Origin: Kocuria massiliensis
GTDB taxonomy: Bacteria > Actinomycetota > Actinomycetes > Actinomycetales > Micrococcaceae
Direction of reading: 5' to 3'
DNA: 64,000 nt
Assembly (NCBI RefSeq): GCF_900169715.1
Contig: NZ_LT835160.1
Span: forward strand, 1 to 64,000
This document shows, piece by piece, positions 11,141 to 20,570 of the stretch. The translations under genes were made by a program, and so were the position numbers. A model generated the notes under the pieces. It was not told the origin of the DNA, searched no databases, and saw nothing but the letters and a program-made list of their open reading frames with translations. Every line of letters begins with the position of its first letter. Within the stretch, counting starts at the first letter, position 1.

Positions 11141-12147
11141 GCTGTCTCCTCGGTGGGGTGTAGTGGATCCACTGGCACAAAATCCGCAAGCGGTCTAATC
11201 GTCTGCCCGTTGGTCACCTGTGTTCCGATGCCGGAGTCGGTGAAGATCTCGAGCAACGGCGAGTGAGGACGACGCCCGTCGACGATGGACGCCGTCGGGA
11301 CACCGTTTTCGACGGCGGCCAGGCAACCGCCCATCTTGGGGATCATCCCTTCGCTGAGATGAGGAATCATTTCGCGCAGTTCCGCGGTCGTCAGAGAGCT
11401 GACCAGCGAGTTGGGGTCAGGCCACTGAGCATAGAGGCCTTCCACGTCCGTCAGCATCACCAGCTTCTCCGCACCGATGGCGGCTGCGACTGCTGCGGCG
11501 GCCGTGTCTGCGTTGACGTTCAGGATGTTTCCCGTCAAGGTATCCAGCGGCATGCCTTCGGCGTCTGCGCGACCGTCGGCCAAAATCTCCGGGGCGATCG
11601 AAGAAATCACGGGGATTTTTCCGGCGTCGATCATCGACGTAATGGCCGTGGTGTTAACCCCGACGACCTCACCCACGAGGCCTAGATCGGTTTCCCGCCC
11701 TTCCACGACCGTCGTCATGCGGCGAGCGCGCAACAACCCGCCGTCTTCTCCGGACATCCCTACCGCGTGTGGGCCGTGTTGATTAATCAGGCCCACGAGT
11801 TGACGTGCGACCTGGCCCGTCAAAACCATCCGCACCACGTCCATGGCCTCAGGAGTCGTGTACCGAAGACCCCCACGAAATTCGCTGGGGATGCCCAATC
11901 TCTCGAGCATCGCCGAAATCTGAGGCCCACCGCCGTGAACGACCACGGGGCGGATTCCCACCGAGCGCAAGAAGACCATGTCTTCGGCGAAGGCGGCACG
12001 CAATTCCTCGCTAACCATCGCGTTTCCGCCGTATTTGAAGACCATGATTTTGCCCGCGAACCGTTGAATCCATGGAAGAGCTTCCATCAACGTTTCGGCC
12101 TTAAGCTCGGCCTCCGCGTACCGGGTATTTTCACTATGAATCGGCAC
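11137..12147 (-). CDS. argB: Acetylglutamate kinase
   Basis: Phosphorylates N-acetylglutamate with ATP, the second step and usual feedback point of the arginine route. The 336-residue amino-acid kinase has the N-terminal FKYGGNAM lysine/glycine loop and [14 protein letters not shown]. The open frame runs 45 codons further up into argJ, but that stretch is in the wrong frame for argJ and looks non-coding. The GTG at 12147 has AGGAG five bases upstream and begins seven bases after the argJ TAG. An N-terminal helix before the kinase core (about residues 1-25) resembles the one that builds the arginine-sensitive hexamer in other species. Confidence 0.95.
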   Translation of the reverse strand: MPIHSENTRYAEAELKAETLMEALPWIQRFAGKIMVFKYGGNAMVSEELRAAFAEDMVFLRSVGIRPVVVHGGGPQISAMLERLGIPSEFRGGLRYTTPEAMDVVRMVLTGQVARQLVGLINQHGPHAVGMSGEDGGLLRARRMTTVVEGRETDLGLVGEVVGVNTTAITSMIDAGKIPVISSIAPEILADGRADAEGMPLDTLTGNILNVNADTAAAAVAAAIGAEKLVMLTDVEGLYAQWPDPNSLVSSLTTAELREMIPHLSEGMIPKMGGCLAAVENGVPTASIVDGRRPHSPLLEIFTDSGIGTQVTNGQTIRPLADFVPVDPLHPTEETA

Positions 12148-12154
12148 GGTACTC

Positions 12155-13369
12155 CTAACTGGAATACGCCGAGTTTTCCTCGACGTAGTCGTAGGTGAGG
12201 TCATTCGTCCAGATCGTGGCGCTTTGGTCTCCCGCGGCAAGGTCGATGACGACGTCGACCTTTCGGTCCGCGGCCAGGTCAATCAAGTCACGGTCGTCTC
12301 CGATGGCGCCACCGCGGCAGATTTCGACGCCGTTGATGCTCACGTTCACGGCACCCGGAGTGAATTCGGCCTGAGTAGTTCCGACTTCCGACAGGATCCG
12401 GCCCCAGTTTGGGTCATTGCCAAAGATGGCGCACTTGAACAGGTTCGATCTGGCGACCGCGCGAGAGACTTCGAGGGCTTGCCCCTCGGTCACCGCGTTC
12501 TTGGTCGTGACGTGAATATCGTGCTGTGCCCCCTCCGCATCGGAAATCAGCTGCAACGCCAAACTCACGCAAACCTTCGTCAGAGCCTCGGTGAAGTCCG
12601 TCTCGCTAGGATGTACGCCGGAAGCGCCGGAAGCCATGAGGGTCACGGTGTCGTTAGTGGACATGCAACCGTCCGAGTCGGCGCGGTTGAAGCTTTGTTC
12701 CGTTGCGGCGTGAAGGCTCCGATTCAGCACATCGGGCGGCAAGGAGGCGTCGGTCGCGAGGACGACGAGCATGGTCGCCAAGCCCGGGGCCAACATTCCG
12801 GCACCTTTGGCCACACCACCTACATGCACCGTTCCCTCATCCGTGTCAAAAGCGAGCGAAGCCTTTTTGGGCACCGTGTCGGTGGTCATGATCGCTCGCG
12901 CGGCGGCGTCGTCGGCGAGTCCCCCGGCGCCGAGTTCCGTCACGGCGTGGTCGAGCCCTGGAAGGAGCTTGTCCATGGGCAACTGCTCGCCGATCAAGCC
13001 GGTGGAACAGACCACCACGTCCAGGGCCGAAACACCCAGGAGATTCGCCACATGTTCGGCGGTTCGATGCGTCGCGGCGAATCCTTCCGGACCAGTGCAA
13101 GCGTTGGCTCCCCCGGAGTTCACAACGACGGCATCCGCCCGGCCGTCAGAAACCGCCTCGCGAGACCACTCGACGGGAGCCGCGGCAAAGCGGTTGGTCG
13201 TAAAGACGGAGGCTGCGGAAAATTCGGGTCCTTGGTTGTGGACCAAAGCGACATCGGGTGCACCGCTGGCCTTCAGCCCGGCGCGCACGCCGGAATACTG
13301 GAACCCAAGGACCTCGGCCAAGCCATGTTCCGTGGAGACAAGGGGTGAATTCTGAGTGGGGGTGCTCAT
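12155..13369 (-). CDS. argJ: Bifunctional glutamate N-acetyltransferase/ornithine acetyltransferase
   Basis: Transfers the acetyl group from N-acetylornithine to glutamate, recycling acetyl in the cyclic arginine pathway; some members also use acetyl-CoA. The 404-residue precursor has the self-cleavage region [14 protein letters not shown], in which Thr199 would become the N-terminal nucleophile of the beta chain. STG (122-124) fits the oxyanion-hole region. Whether the protein is bifunctional or only an ornithine acetyltransferase cannot be read from sequence; no separate argA or argE is in the window. Its GTG overlaps the argC stop by four bases. Confidence 0.95.
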   Translation of the reverse strand: MSTPTQNSPLVSTEHGLAEVLGFQYSGVRAGLKASGAPDVALVHNQGPEFSAASVFTTNRFAAAPVEWSREAVSDGRADAVVVNSGGANACTGPEGFAATHRTAEHVANLLGVSALDVVVCSTGLIGEQLPMDKLLPGLDHAVTELGAGGLADDAAARAIMTTDTVPKKASLAFDTDEGTVHVGGVAKGAGMLAPGLATMLVVLATDASLPPDVLNRSLHAATEQSFNRADSDGCMSTNDTVTLMASGASGVHPSETDFTEALTKVCVSLALQLISDAEGAQHDIHVTTKNAVTEGQALEVSRAVARSNLFKCAIFGNDPNWGRILSEVGTTQAEFTPGAVNVSINGVEICRGGAIGDDRDLIDLAADRKVDVVIDLAAGDQSATIWTNDLTYDYVEENSAYSS

Positions 13370-14427
13370 GGCACCAAACCTTCCTGTGTCAGGCCTGTAG
13401 TCTCGGGAAGACCAAGGGCAATATTCATGGACTGAATGGCACCACCGGCCGTGCCCTTCACCAGGTTGTCGATCGCGCTCGTCACGACTAGTCGTCCCGC
13501 TCGTTCATCGACCGCCAGCTGCATCACGACGTGGTTACTGCCCTGGACGGATTTCGTGGTCGGCCACTGACCCTCTGGGAGCAGGTGCACGAAAGGCTCA
13601 TCCTCGTACGTTGCTTGCCATGCCTCACGAAGCTGCTCTTCGGTGACTCCCGGGAAGAGGCGTGCGGTAGCGGTCGTCAGGATTCCTCGGGGCATCGGGG
13701 CCAACGTCGGCGTGAAACTCACACTGGGGATGGCCCCGGACGCATCCCCGAAACCCTGTTCGATTTCCGGAACGTGCCGATGGACTCCGCCAACTCCATA
13801 GGGAGACATCGACGACATCGCCTCACTGGCCTGCAGATGAGGCTTGAGACTCTTCCCAGCACCAGATGTTCCCGAAGCGGAGACGATCACGATGTCTTCC
13901 GGCTGGATGAGTCCTTCGGCCAGCCCAGGCGCGAGTGCAAGCTGGGCGCCTGTGGGGTAGCAGCCGGGAACGGCGATTCGTCGAGCCCCGACCAGTGACG
14001 AGCGCCGCTTGATGCGCACGCCACCACTGACGGGTTCGGTCACGAGTTCCGGCAACCCATACGGCCAATGCCCAGCATGGTCCGTTCCATAGAATGCCTT
14101 CCACGCCTCCGGGTCACGGAGTCGATGATCCGCTCCGGCGTCGATCACGAGCGTGGATTTCGGTAATTCGGACGCAATACTTGCGCTGGCCCCGTGCGGC
14201 AAGGCGAGAAAGACGACGTCGTGACCGGAGAGACTCTCCGTCGACGTTTCTTGGACGGTCATGTCAGCGTAGGAGCGCAGATGAGGCATCACGTCGCCAA
14301 ATCGGGCACCCGCCTGCGAGTGAGCGGCCACGGTGGTGACCTCTACGTGGGGATGCTGGGCAAGAAGCCGGAGGACCTCTCCCCCGGCATATCCCGTGGC
14401 GCCGGAAACTGCTACCGAAAATGTCAT
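13366..14427 (-). CDS. argC: N-acetyl-gamma-glutamyl-phosphate reductase
   Basis: NADPH-dependent reduction of acetylglutamyl phosphate to the semialdehyde. The 353-residue protein opens with a Rossmann motif ([13 protein letters not shown]) and has the catalytic cysteine in [10 protein letters not shown] (about C156). It is the first gene of argCJBDFR. I start it at the ATG at 14427, preceded by TAGGCT and six bases with no Shine-Dalgarno sequence, so the mRNA may be leaderless. ARG boxes lie directly upstream at 14446-14482. Confidence 0.95.
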   Translation of the reverse strand: MTFSVAVSGATGYAGGEVLRLLAQHPHVEVTTVAAHSQAGARFGDVMPHLRSYADMTVQETSTESLSGHDVVFLALPHGASASIASELPKSTLVIDAGADHRLRDPEAWKAFYGTDHAGHWPYGLPELVTEPVSGGVRIKRRSSLVGARRIAVPGCYPTGAQLALAPGLAEGLIQPEDIVIVSASGTSGAGKSLKPHLQASEAMSSMSPYGVGGVHRHVPEIEQGFGDASGAIPSVSFTPTLAPMPRGILTTATARLFPGVTEEQLREAWQATYEDEPFVHLLPEGQWPTTKSVQGSNHVVMQLAVDERAGRLVVTSAIDNLVKGTAGGAIQSMNIALGLPETTGLTQEGLVP

Positions 14428-14445
14428 GCCCACAGCCTACCGCAG

Positions 14446-14482
14446 ATTTATGCAACCTCATAAATGTTTATGCATTGTGAGG
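14446..14482 (-). promoter_or_regulatory. ARG boxes (ArgR operator) between argC and the quinone reductase gene
   Basis: The AT-rich island contains ATTTATGCAACC, then ATAAATGTTTATGCATTG, repeating the TGCAT/ATGCA half-site seen in actinobacterial ArgR targets. It starts seven bases upstream of a TAGGCT hexamer that precedes the argC start, so bound ArgR would overlap the expected -35 region. The divergent quinone reductase gene starts 44 bases from the other side and might also be affected. Confidence 0.72.
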
Positions 14483-14525
14483 CTAGAATGACGGAAGATC
14501 ACTGTCTCGTCGGAAGGAGCCGACC

Positions 14526-15524
14526 GTGCCCGATCAGATCCCCCAGAAGATGTCCGCTCAGTGCGCACCGCGCAGTGGAGGGCCCGAAGTCTTCGAAAAA
14601 CGTGAGGTCCCGGTCCCTCAGCCCAGCTCGACACAACTGCTCGTGCGGACGGAAGCCACCGGCGTCAACTTCATCGAAACGTATCAGCGCTCCGGTGTAT
14701 ATGACGTCGAATATCCATTCATCCCCGGTTCGGAGGCGGTCGGAACGGTCGTTCACGCCGGTTCAGCGACCACGCATGCGAAGGTTGGCGACAGAATTGC
14801 CACCAGCACGGCACGTCAGACCTACGCCGAATATTTCGTCGTCGAGGATGAACGTGCCGTAACGCTGCCGGAGGGTATTGATCCACGCGAAGCTGCGTGC
14901 CTCCCGCTTCAAGGCGTCACCGCACACTATTTGGTGCGCTCCACCTATCCCGTTTCGGCTTCCGACACGGTGCTCTTTCACGCTGGCGCGGGCGGAGTTG
15001 GAGGTTTGGCCGTGCAGATGATGAAGAACCTTGGCGCCACGGTTATTGCGACGGTTTCCACGGATGAAAAGGAAAGCATCGCCCGTGCTCACGGCGCAGA
15101 CCATGTAGTTCGCTATGAGGGCTTCGGAGCTGCGGTTCGAGAGTTAACCGACGGGCGCGGCGTCGACGTCGTCTACGATTCCGTGGGCCGGACGACCTTC
15201 GAGGAGTCCCTTTCCACTCTCAAACCTCGAGGCATGGCCGTGCTTTTCGGCGGTGCCAGCGGCCAAGTTCCTCCCTTTGATCTGCAACGGTTGAATTCCC
15301 TCGGCTCCTTGTTCGTCACCCGACCCTCCATTGGCGATTATTTGCGGGATCGCCGCGAACTCGAGTGGCGCATGAACGATCTGTTTGAGGACGTTCTCGC
15401 CGGCCGCCTTAAGACGTCGCTGGACACAACGTTCCTTCTCGAGGAGGCCACCGAGGCACACCGCTACCTCGAAGATCGGAAGACACGAGGAAAAGTTCTC
15501 CTTGTACCGGATTCGCTCGGATAG
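14526..15524 (+). CDS. Quinone oxidoreductase / zinc-free alcohol dehydrogenase family
   Basis: A 332-residue MDR-superfamily NADPH:quinone reductase like Qor, reducing quinones or electrophilic carbonyls in the cytosol. Residues 30-120 form the GroES-like fold. The Rossmann fold begins at about 150 with HAGAGGVGGLAVQMMKNLG, and the conserved GVNFIETYQRSG near 45-56 fits Qor. Zinc-ligand cysteines of true alcohol dehydrogenases are missing. The GTG at 14526 has GAAGGAG seven bases upstream. It is divergent from argC and followed by two hairpins. The physiological substrate is unknown. Confidence 0.88.
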   Translation: MPDQIPQKMSAQCAPRSGGPEVFEKREVPVPQPSSTQLLVRTEATGVNFIETYQRSGVYDVEYPFIPGSEAVGTVVHAGSATTHAKVGDRIATSTARQTYAEYFVVEDERAVTLPEGIDPREAACLPLQGVTAHYLVRSTYPVSASDTVLFHAGAGGVGGLAVQMMKNLGATVIATVSTDEKESIARAHGADHVVRYEGFGAAVRELTDGRGVDVVYDSVGRTTFEESLSTLKPRGMAVLFGGASGQVPPFDLQRLNSLGSLFVTRPSIGDYLRDRRELEWRMNDLFEDVLAGRLKTSLDTTFLLEEATEAHRYLEDRKTRGKVLLVPDSLG

Positions 15525-15540
15525 ACCCCGACGAACGACT

Positions 15541-15566
15541 GGGGTATTCACAGGGGTGAACACCCC
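15541..15566 (+). terminator. Hairpin after the quinone reductase gene
   Basis: GGGGTATTCA and TGAACACCCC form a 10-bp stem with one A/C mismatch and a six-base loop, 16 bases past the stop codon. It may be the first of two terminators for this gene. No T-run follows. Confidence 0.45.
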
Positions 15567-15589
15567 ACTGGTTTGAAGAAAGAGACGAA

Positions 15590-15622
15590 GAGGGCCGCCC
15601 GGCAAAACGCCGGGCGGCCCTC
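15590..15622. terminator. Bidirectional terminator between convergent genes
   Basis: A perfect 14-bp inverted repeat (15590-15603, 15609-15622) with an AAAAC loop lies between the plus-strand quinone reductase gene and the minus-strand membrane protein gene. It can serve both strands. Confidence 0.85.
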
Positions 15623-15643
15623 TCTCGGTTAGTGGCTCACGCT

Positions 15644-16270
15644 TCAGAGGTTTCGGACGGCGTCCTCTTCCTGGCGCGTCTTCTTGACCGCGAAAATGAT
15701 GCTGTAGACCCCAGCGGCAAATACGACAATGGCACCCACGATTTCCAGCCAGCCGATCCATCGGGACTTGGCGATGCTTCCGTCGGTGACCGGGGACAAG
15801 GATCCGGCGTCGTCGGTCTTGACGACCTTCATGACACCGTGATCCACCGCGACGAGGGCATCGATTTCCTTCGGGAAGTCGGAATCCGTATTCCCGGTTT
15901 GGGTTCCTCGGAACTGAACTTGTTGGCCGGGCTTAACGTCCGCGGGGTCGTTCACTCCCCCATCGAATTTTTGATAGGAGACATTGCTGTCCTGCGGCAA
16001 GTTGCCCTGGTACACGCCATTAAACGTCTTGGTCTTCAGATCGTCCGTTGACGTAATGAACTCCCCTGAGATGACCCAGGAATGCCCGGCGTACGGTTGA
16101 TCTTCCCGTGCGTCGGCCAGAGAACGTACACCGCCGTACATCAAGAGGCCGCCAAGAATCAGCGCAACCAACACGATGACGACGCCCAACCAGCGCCACT
16201 TGGAGCGATGACGCAGGCTCAGCCCTGCCTGTTCCTCGTCTTCGTCAAAGCCAAAGAAATCTTCGGACAC
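15644..16270 (-). CDS. Two-span membrane protein of unknown function
   Basis: The 208-residue protein has an acidic cytoplasmic N-terminus, a hydrophobic helix at about 28-48, an extracytoplasmic domain of about 115 residues, and a second helix at about 172-193 followed by a basic, charged tail. The topology (two helices around a soluble domain) resembles DUF3592-type proteins, but I do not recognise a family signature. The GTG at 16270 has GAGGAG five bases upstream. It follows pheT by 64 bases on the same strand, so it may end the pheST transcript, and it ends at a strong terminator. Function unknown. Confidence 0.8.
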   Translation of the reverse strand: MSEDFFGFDEDEEQAGLSLRHRSKWRWLGVVIVLVALILGGLLMYGGVRSLADAREDQPYAGHSWVISGEFITSTDDLKTKTFNGVYQGNLPQDSNVSYQKFDGGVNDPADVKPGQQVQFRGTQTGNTDSDFPKEIDALVAVDHGVMKVVKTDDAGSLSPVTDGSIAKSRWIGWLEIVGAIVVFAAGVYSIIFAVKKTRQEEDAVRNL

Positions 16271-16334
16271 GATTCTCCTCGTCTACCGGGTCAATTGGGG
16301 AAGCCGGCGTCATTACGGTGGACTCCGCGTGAGT

Positions 16335-18887
16335 CTACCCGCGCATGACCGCCGCGTGTCGGTGTGACGCGAGGTCGATCGCAGCTTGACGTGCCTCACT
16401 TGCTTCGTCGTTCGTCAACGTGCGGTCAGGCGCGCGGAAACGCAGGGCGAAGGCCAGGGATTTGTGACCGGGCTCGATACCCTCTCCGCTGTATTCATCG
16501 AAGACTCGAACGCTTTCGAGCAATTCGCCCGCACCTTCGCGCAGGGTCGCCATGAGCTCCGCGGCCGGGAGCTCAGAATCCACCACGAGAGCCACATCCT
16601 GCGAAACGGCGGGATAGCCAGAGATCTCCTGAGCCTCGACCGGATGACCCGCGTTCTCGGCGAGTGTGTCGAAGTTCAGTTCCATGGCAACCGTGCGTTC
16701 AGGAAGATCGCGGTCCTTTGTCACTTGGGGGTGCAACTCGCCGGCGAATCCGAGGTGACGGCCTCGGGCGTCCAAAAGTTCGGCGGTGCGGCCGGGATGA
16801 AAAGCCTGATGACGACCTTGCCGGATGGTGATGTCCACGCCGATCGAAGCCGCCGCCATCCGGGCGGCGTCGAGGGCATCCTGCCAGTCGTATGCCCGGG
16901 GTGTCACACCCGGTGACGGCTGTGCGTCATGGCCACAGAACATCGCGGCCAAGTGTCGCGGCTGATGCGGCAACCCAGCATTGAGGTCCGCCAAGACCCC
17001 CGCATCGGGTTTAACACCAACGGCCGGAATGTTCTGGGTGCCCGAGTGCTCGCCGGGGTGGAACACCAGAGCCGACTCGAAGAGCGCCAGATCCCTAAAG
17101 CCACGTGCGTGGTTCCGCTTCAAGACCTGAGCCAAACCAGGCAGCAGCGACGTTTGTAGGTAGCCCTGGGATTCGCTGATCGGATTGGCCAACTTTACGG
17201 CGCGCACCGTCGTTCCTGCCTCGGCGGCACCAAAGAGTTCGTTGTCCGCCGGGCTCACGAACGGATAGGAGACCGCTTCCGTCAATCCAGCCGCTGCGAG
17301 CGCGTCCGAAGCCCGACGGCGCGCCGCCTGGTGGACGGTTAGGCCGCGGCCGCTCGGGGGAACCGGCAAGCGGGACGGAATTTTCTCGTAGCCAGTCAAG
17401 CGGGCAATCTCTTCAACGAGATCTTCGGCCTCAGACAAGTCCGGACGCCATGAGGGCACCGTGACCTGTAGGACCTCACCTGTACGAACGACCTTCGCAC
17501 CGATCTCTTGAAGGATCTTCTCTACGTCCGATTCGGAGACGTCCACCCCGATGAGACGGCTCGGGTAATCCAAGGCCATGTGGATTTCATGCGGGAAATA
17601 GTGTTCGAAGACGTCCGTGACGCCATCCTCGGCCTGGCCTCCGGCAAGTTCCTCGAGCAATTCAACAGCACGTTGAGCAGCCGCGGCGGAAGCCAGTGGA
17701 TCGACACCGCGTTCAAAACGCTTGGAAGCCTCCGACGGAAGCTTATGTCGACGGCGGGTTCGGGCAATGGATACCTCTTCGAAGCGCGCAGCTTCAACCA
17801 AAATCCGACGGGTCGAGGCCGTGACCTCGGTGGATCCTCCGCCCATCACGCCTGCCAGGCCGATGGGTCCCGTCGCGTCCGTAATGAGTAAGTCTTCGGG
17901 ATTGAGCTTGCGTTCCTTGCCATCGAGGGTCGTCAGCGTCTCGCCTTGTTGGGCTCGACGAACCACGATGTCTCCCTGGATTCGGTCTGCATCGTAGAAA
18001 TGCAAAGGTTGACCGAATTCGAGCATGACGTAGTTCGAGATGTCCACGGGCAAGGAGATTGACCGGATACCGGCCAGACGGAGGCGAGAGGACATCCACG
18101 TGGGGGTCGGCGCCGTCGGGTCGATGTTCGCGACAGTCCGGGCGACGAACCGCGTCGCTCCAAGCCGCCCGTGAATCGGGGCGTCGTCGTCGAGGACCAC
18201 GTGGTGTCCGGCCCCATTGTCCTGAGGGACTCGCTGATTGACGGCCTCGACGGGGTCCGTGAACGGCTCGTTGATCGCGTGGCAATACTCGCGGGCAATC
18301 CCCCGGATAGAAAATGCATACCCGCGGTCCGGAGTGACTTCCACCTCGGCGGCTTCGTCGTCGAGCCCCAGGAGCTGCAGGGCATCCGAACCAATTTCTG
18401 GGTCCAGACCGAGTCTCGAAAGCACCAAGATCCCGTCGTGGTCTTCGCCAATGCCCAGTTCCCTGACGGAAGCGATCATGCCGGCGGAGACGTGGCCGTA
18501 GGTCTTACGGGCGGAAATCGCGAAATTACCCGGCAAGACGGCGCCCGGTAAAGTCACGGCGACTTTGTCGCCGGGGGCGAAGTTGTGAGCGCCACAAATA
18601 ATGCCCTGCACGCCGGAAGGCTCAATTCCCGGCCCAGTCAAAGTTTGTTGCTGGCCTTCGGGGACCACTCGAACGGTGCACCAATTCACGGTCTTCCCGT
18701 TGGAGTGTTCCTCGGGCTCCATGGTGAGGACCTGGCCGACGACCACAGGGCCGGAGATTTCATCCGACGGCCGGTGAACGGCTTCTTCCTCGAGACCGAC
18801 CCTGACGAGCGTCTCCATGACATATTCGGCCGAAGCTCCTTCGGGCAGCGGAGCGTACTCACGCAGCCACGACAAGGGAATACGCAT
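16335..18887 (-). CDS. pheT: Phenylalanine--tRNA ligase beta subunit
   Basis: Large subunit of the (alpha-beta)2 synthetase, with the editing and tRNA-binding modules. The 850-residue chain starts with MRIPLSWLREY, typical of PheT, then an OB-fold EMAP-like region (about 45-155), B3/B4 editing domains (about 220-400), B5 (about 420-490) and a C-terminal ferredoxin-like anticodon domain (about 755-850) ending in RFRAPDRTLTNDEA. Its ATG lies three bases after the pheS stop, as expected for a heterodimer made at equal levels. Confidence 0.96.
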   Translation of the reverse strand: MRIPLSWLREYAPLPEGASAEYVMETLVRVGLEEEAVHRPSDEISGPVVVGQVLTMEPEEHSNGKTVNWCTVRVVPEGQQQTLTGPGIEPSGVQGIICGAHNFAPGDKVAVTLPGAVLPGNFAISARKTYGHVSAGMIASVRELGIGEDHDGILVLSRLGLDPEIGSDALQLLGLDDEAAEVEVTPDRGYAFSIRGIAREYCHAINEPFTDPVEAVNQRVPQDNGAGHHVVLDDDAPIHGRLGATRFVARTVANIDPTAPTPTWMSSRLRLAGIRSISLPVDISNYVMLEFGQPLHFYDADRIQGDIVVRRAQQGETLTTLDGKERKLNPEDLLITDATGPIGLAGVMGGGSTEVTASTRRILVEAARFEEVSIARTRRRHKLPSEASKRFERGVDPLASAAAAQRAVELLEELAGGQAEDGVTDVFEHYFPHEIHMALDYPSRLIGVDVSESDVEKILQEIGAKVVRTGEVLQVTVPSWRPDLSEAEDLVEEIARLTGYEKIPSRLPVPPSGRGLTVHQAARRRASDALAAAGLTEAVSYPFVSPADNELFGAAEAGTTVRAVKLANPISESQGYLQTSLLPGLAQVLKRNHARGFRDLALFESALVFHPGEHSGTQNIPAVGVKPDAGVLADLNAGLPHQPRHLAAMFCGHDAQPSPGVTPRAYDWQDALDAARMAAASIGVDITIRQGRHQAFHPGRTAELLDARGRHLGFAGELHPQVTKDRDLPERTVAMELNFDTLAENAGHPVEAQEISGYPAVSQDVALVVDSELPAAELMATLREGAGELLESVRVFDEYSGEGIEPGHKSLAFALRFRAPDRTLTNDEASEARQAAIDLASHRHAAVMRG

Positions 18888-18890
18888 TTA

Positions 18891-20021
18891 TTAAATCTCC
18901 ATCCCAAAGTGTTCGCTGAAGCGGATATCGCCTTCGATCATGTCGCGCATATCGGTCACGCCATTACGGAACATCAGCGTTCGTTCAATTCCCATTCCGA
19001 AGGCGAAACCCGAATACTTCTCGGGATCTACCCCACCGGCTCGGAGGACGTTGGGGTGGACCATGCCGCAACCGCCCCATTCGATCCATTGCGGCCCGCC
19101 CTTAGCGTGAGGCACCCACACGTCCATCTCTGCCGACGGTTCGGTGAACGGAAAGTAGTGCGGGCGAAGCCGAATCTGAGCTTCCGGACCGAACATCTGA
19201 CGCGCGAAGTGCTCCAGCGTTCCCTTAAGGTCGGCCATCGTGAGATCACGATCCACTGCTAACCCTTCAATTTGGGTGAATACAGGAGTGTGAGTCGCAT
19301 CCAGTTCGTCCGTGCGATAAACGCGGCCCGGACACACGATGTACAGCGGTACATCGCGCTTGTGGAGGGCACGCATCTGCACCGGTGATGTGTGGGTGCG
19401 CAAGACTAAGTGGGCGTCTACCGGATCAACGAAGAACGTGTCTTGGAGTTCCCTGGCGGGGTGATCCGGCTTGAAGTTCAGGGAATCGAAATTGAACCAT
19501 TCCGACTCGACTTCGGGACCGTCTTCAACTTCCCATCCCATCGACACGAAAATGTCTGCTGCGCGTTCCTGCAAGGTTGAGACGGGGTGACGTCCCCCAA
19601 TATGACGATGTCCGGAACCGGACGTGACGTCCACGGCTTCTTCGACCAAAATTCGCTCGGCGTGTTCGGCCTCGAGAACTTCATTCCGGGACTCGAGAGC
19701 CTGAGTGATGCGTCCCCTGGTTTGCCCCAAGAGCTTCCCGATTTCCTTCTTAAATTCATTGGGCAAAGATCGCATATGACGATTCGCCGCGCTGAGGCCC
19801 GATTTCTCCCCGGTAAATCGAAGGCGAACCTGCTTGAGCGATTCGAAATCCGGCGTGTGGTTTTCGATGCTCTCCAGGGCCTGCCGCGTCTCGTCGGCAA
19901 ATGCCGCACGCACACGTTCCAGGCCGCCATTCGGATCCTTTTCCAGGACGCCGGCTACATCCTCCAGTACGGGATCGGGGCCCGCGGATGGCACGACGTT
20001 TTCCGGGGAGGCTTCAGTCAT
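18891..20021 (-). CDS. pheS: Phenylalanine--tRNA ligase alpha subunit
   Basis: Catalytic class II subunit that charges tRNA-Phe. The 376-residue protein has an N-terminal coiled-coil arm (about 20-110) that contacts tRNA. Class II motifs follow: [14 protein letters not shown] with HP near motif 1, a motif 2 region including [13 protein letters not shown], and motif 3 with [15 protein letters not shown] start at the ATG at 20021; the frame is open 28 codons further up, but that stretch is not PheS-like. No T-box or obvious Phe-rich leader peptide was found in the 111 bases before it. It is translationally close to pheT. Confidence 0.96.
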   Translation of the reverse strand: MTEASPENVVPSAGPDPVLEDVAGVLEKDPNGGLERVRAAFADETRQALESIENHTPDFESLKQVRLRFTGEKSGLSAANRHMRSLPNEFKKEIGKLLGQTRGRITQALESRNEVLEAEHAERILVEEAVDVTSGSGHRHIGGRHPVSTLQERAADIFVSMGWEVEDGPEVESEWFNFDSLNFKPDHPARELQDTFFVDPVDAHLVLRTHTSPVQMRALHKRDVPLYIVCPGRVYRTDELDATHTPVFTQIEGLAVDRDLTMADLKGTLEHFARQMFGPEAQIRLRPHYFPFTEPSAEMDVWVPHAKGGPQWIEWGGCGMVHPNVLRAGGVDPEKYSGFAFGMGIERTLMFRNGVTDMRDMIEGDIRFSEHFGMEI

Positions 20022-20132
20022 GAACAACTCATCTCTAGTGATATTCGACGTGTTGGGGATTGCCTGAGAAGCGCGTCCACCATGGGACATGCTGACCTCG
20101 AGCACATCCAGTCTAGTGGATGTGGCAGGCCC

Positions 20133-20567
20133 TCAAGCCAACCTGTGGATGAGCGCCTCAACGATCGGGTAATCCGCCGGAATCCAATCCAGGCCGAGAA
20201 GCCCTTCGATGTCGTCCAGTCGATGCCAGACGAGCTCGCTGTGATCTTCGAGGGGCCTGGGAACACCAGACACGACGGTTCCTATGAAGACCCGCATCGC
20301 CAACCGCTCATTCAACGGCCACCCTTGAACGTGAGGGCCAGGCACTTCGTCCGTCAGCCTCGCCTCGACGCCGAGTTCTTCCCGTAGTTCGCGCAAAAGT
20401 CCATCGACGTCGTCTTCTCCCGACTCAACTTTGCCTCCGGGGAACTCCCATAAGCCTCTCAAGGCTTCTGGGGCTGACCGACGGGCGATCAGCAATCGCG
20501 TTGGGGTCGCGACGTCGTCGACCAATGCGGCGCCCACCACCTGGATCGGGTAGTTTCGCTCCGCCAT
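20133..20567 (-). CDS. Nudix hydrolase, MutT-like (8-oxo-dGTP diphosphatase type)
   Basis: The 144-residue protein carries a complete Nudix box, from GGKVESGEDD to RELREELGV (about residues 44-66), and the upstream LWEFPGGK typical of MutT. MutT removes oxidised nucleotides from the pool. C-terminal HRLDDIEGLLGLDW is also MutT-like. It lies between a cation efflux gene and pheS on one strand, with three bases to the preceding stop and a Shine-Dalgarno AAGG. The exact substrate is inferred. Confidence 0.88.
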   Translation of the reverse strand: MAERNYPIQVVGAALVDDVATPTRLLIARRSAPEALRGLWEFPGGKVESGEDDVDGLLRELREELGVEARLTDEVPGPHVQGWPLNERLAMRVFIGTVVSGVPRPLEDHSELVWHRLDDIEGLLGLDWIPADYPIVEALIHRLA

Positions 20568-20570
20568 GCC

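Noticed and set aside
12224-13348. 374-codon plus-strand frame opposite argJ
   Set aside because: Antisense shadow; argJ has its autocleavage motif and fits the operon.
20022-20132. T-box or Phe-rich leader peptide before pheS
   Set aside because: No T-box sequence, no Phe codon run and no terminator/antiterminator pair. Only a short stem CACATCCA/TGGATGTG (20103-20124), probably an ending or spacer fold after the Nudix gene.
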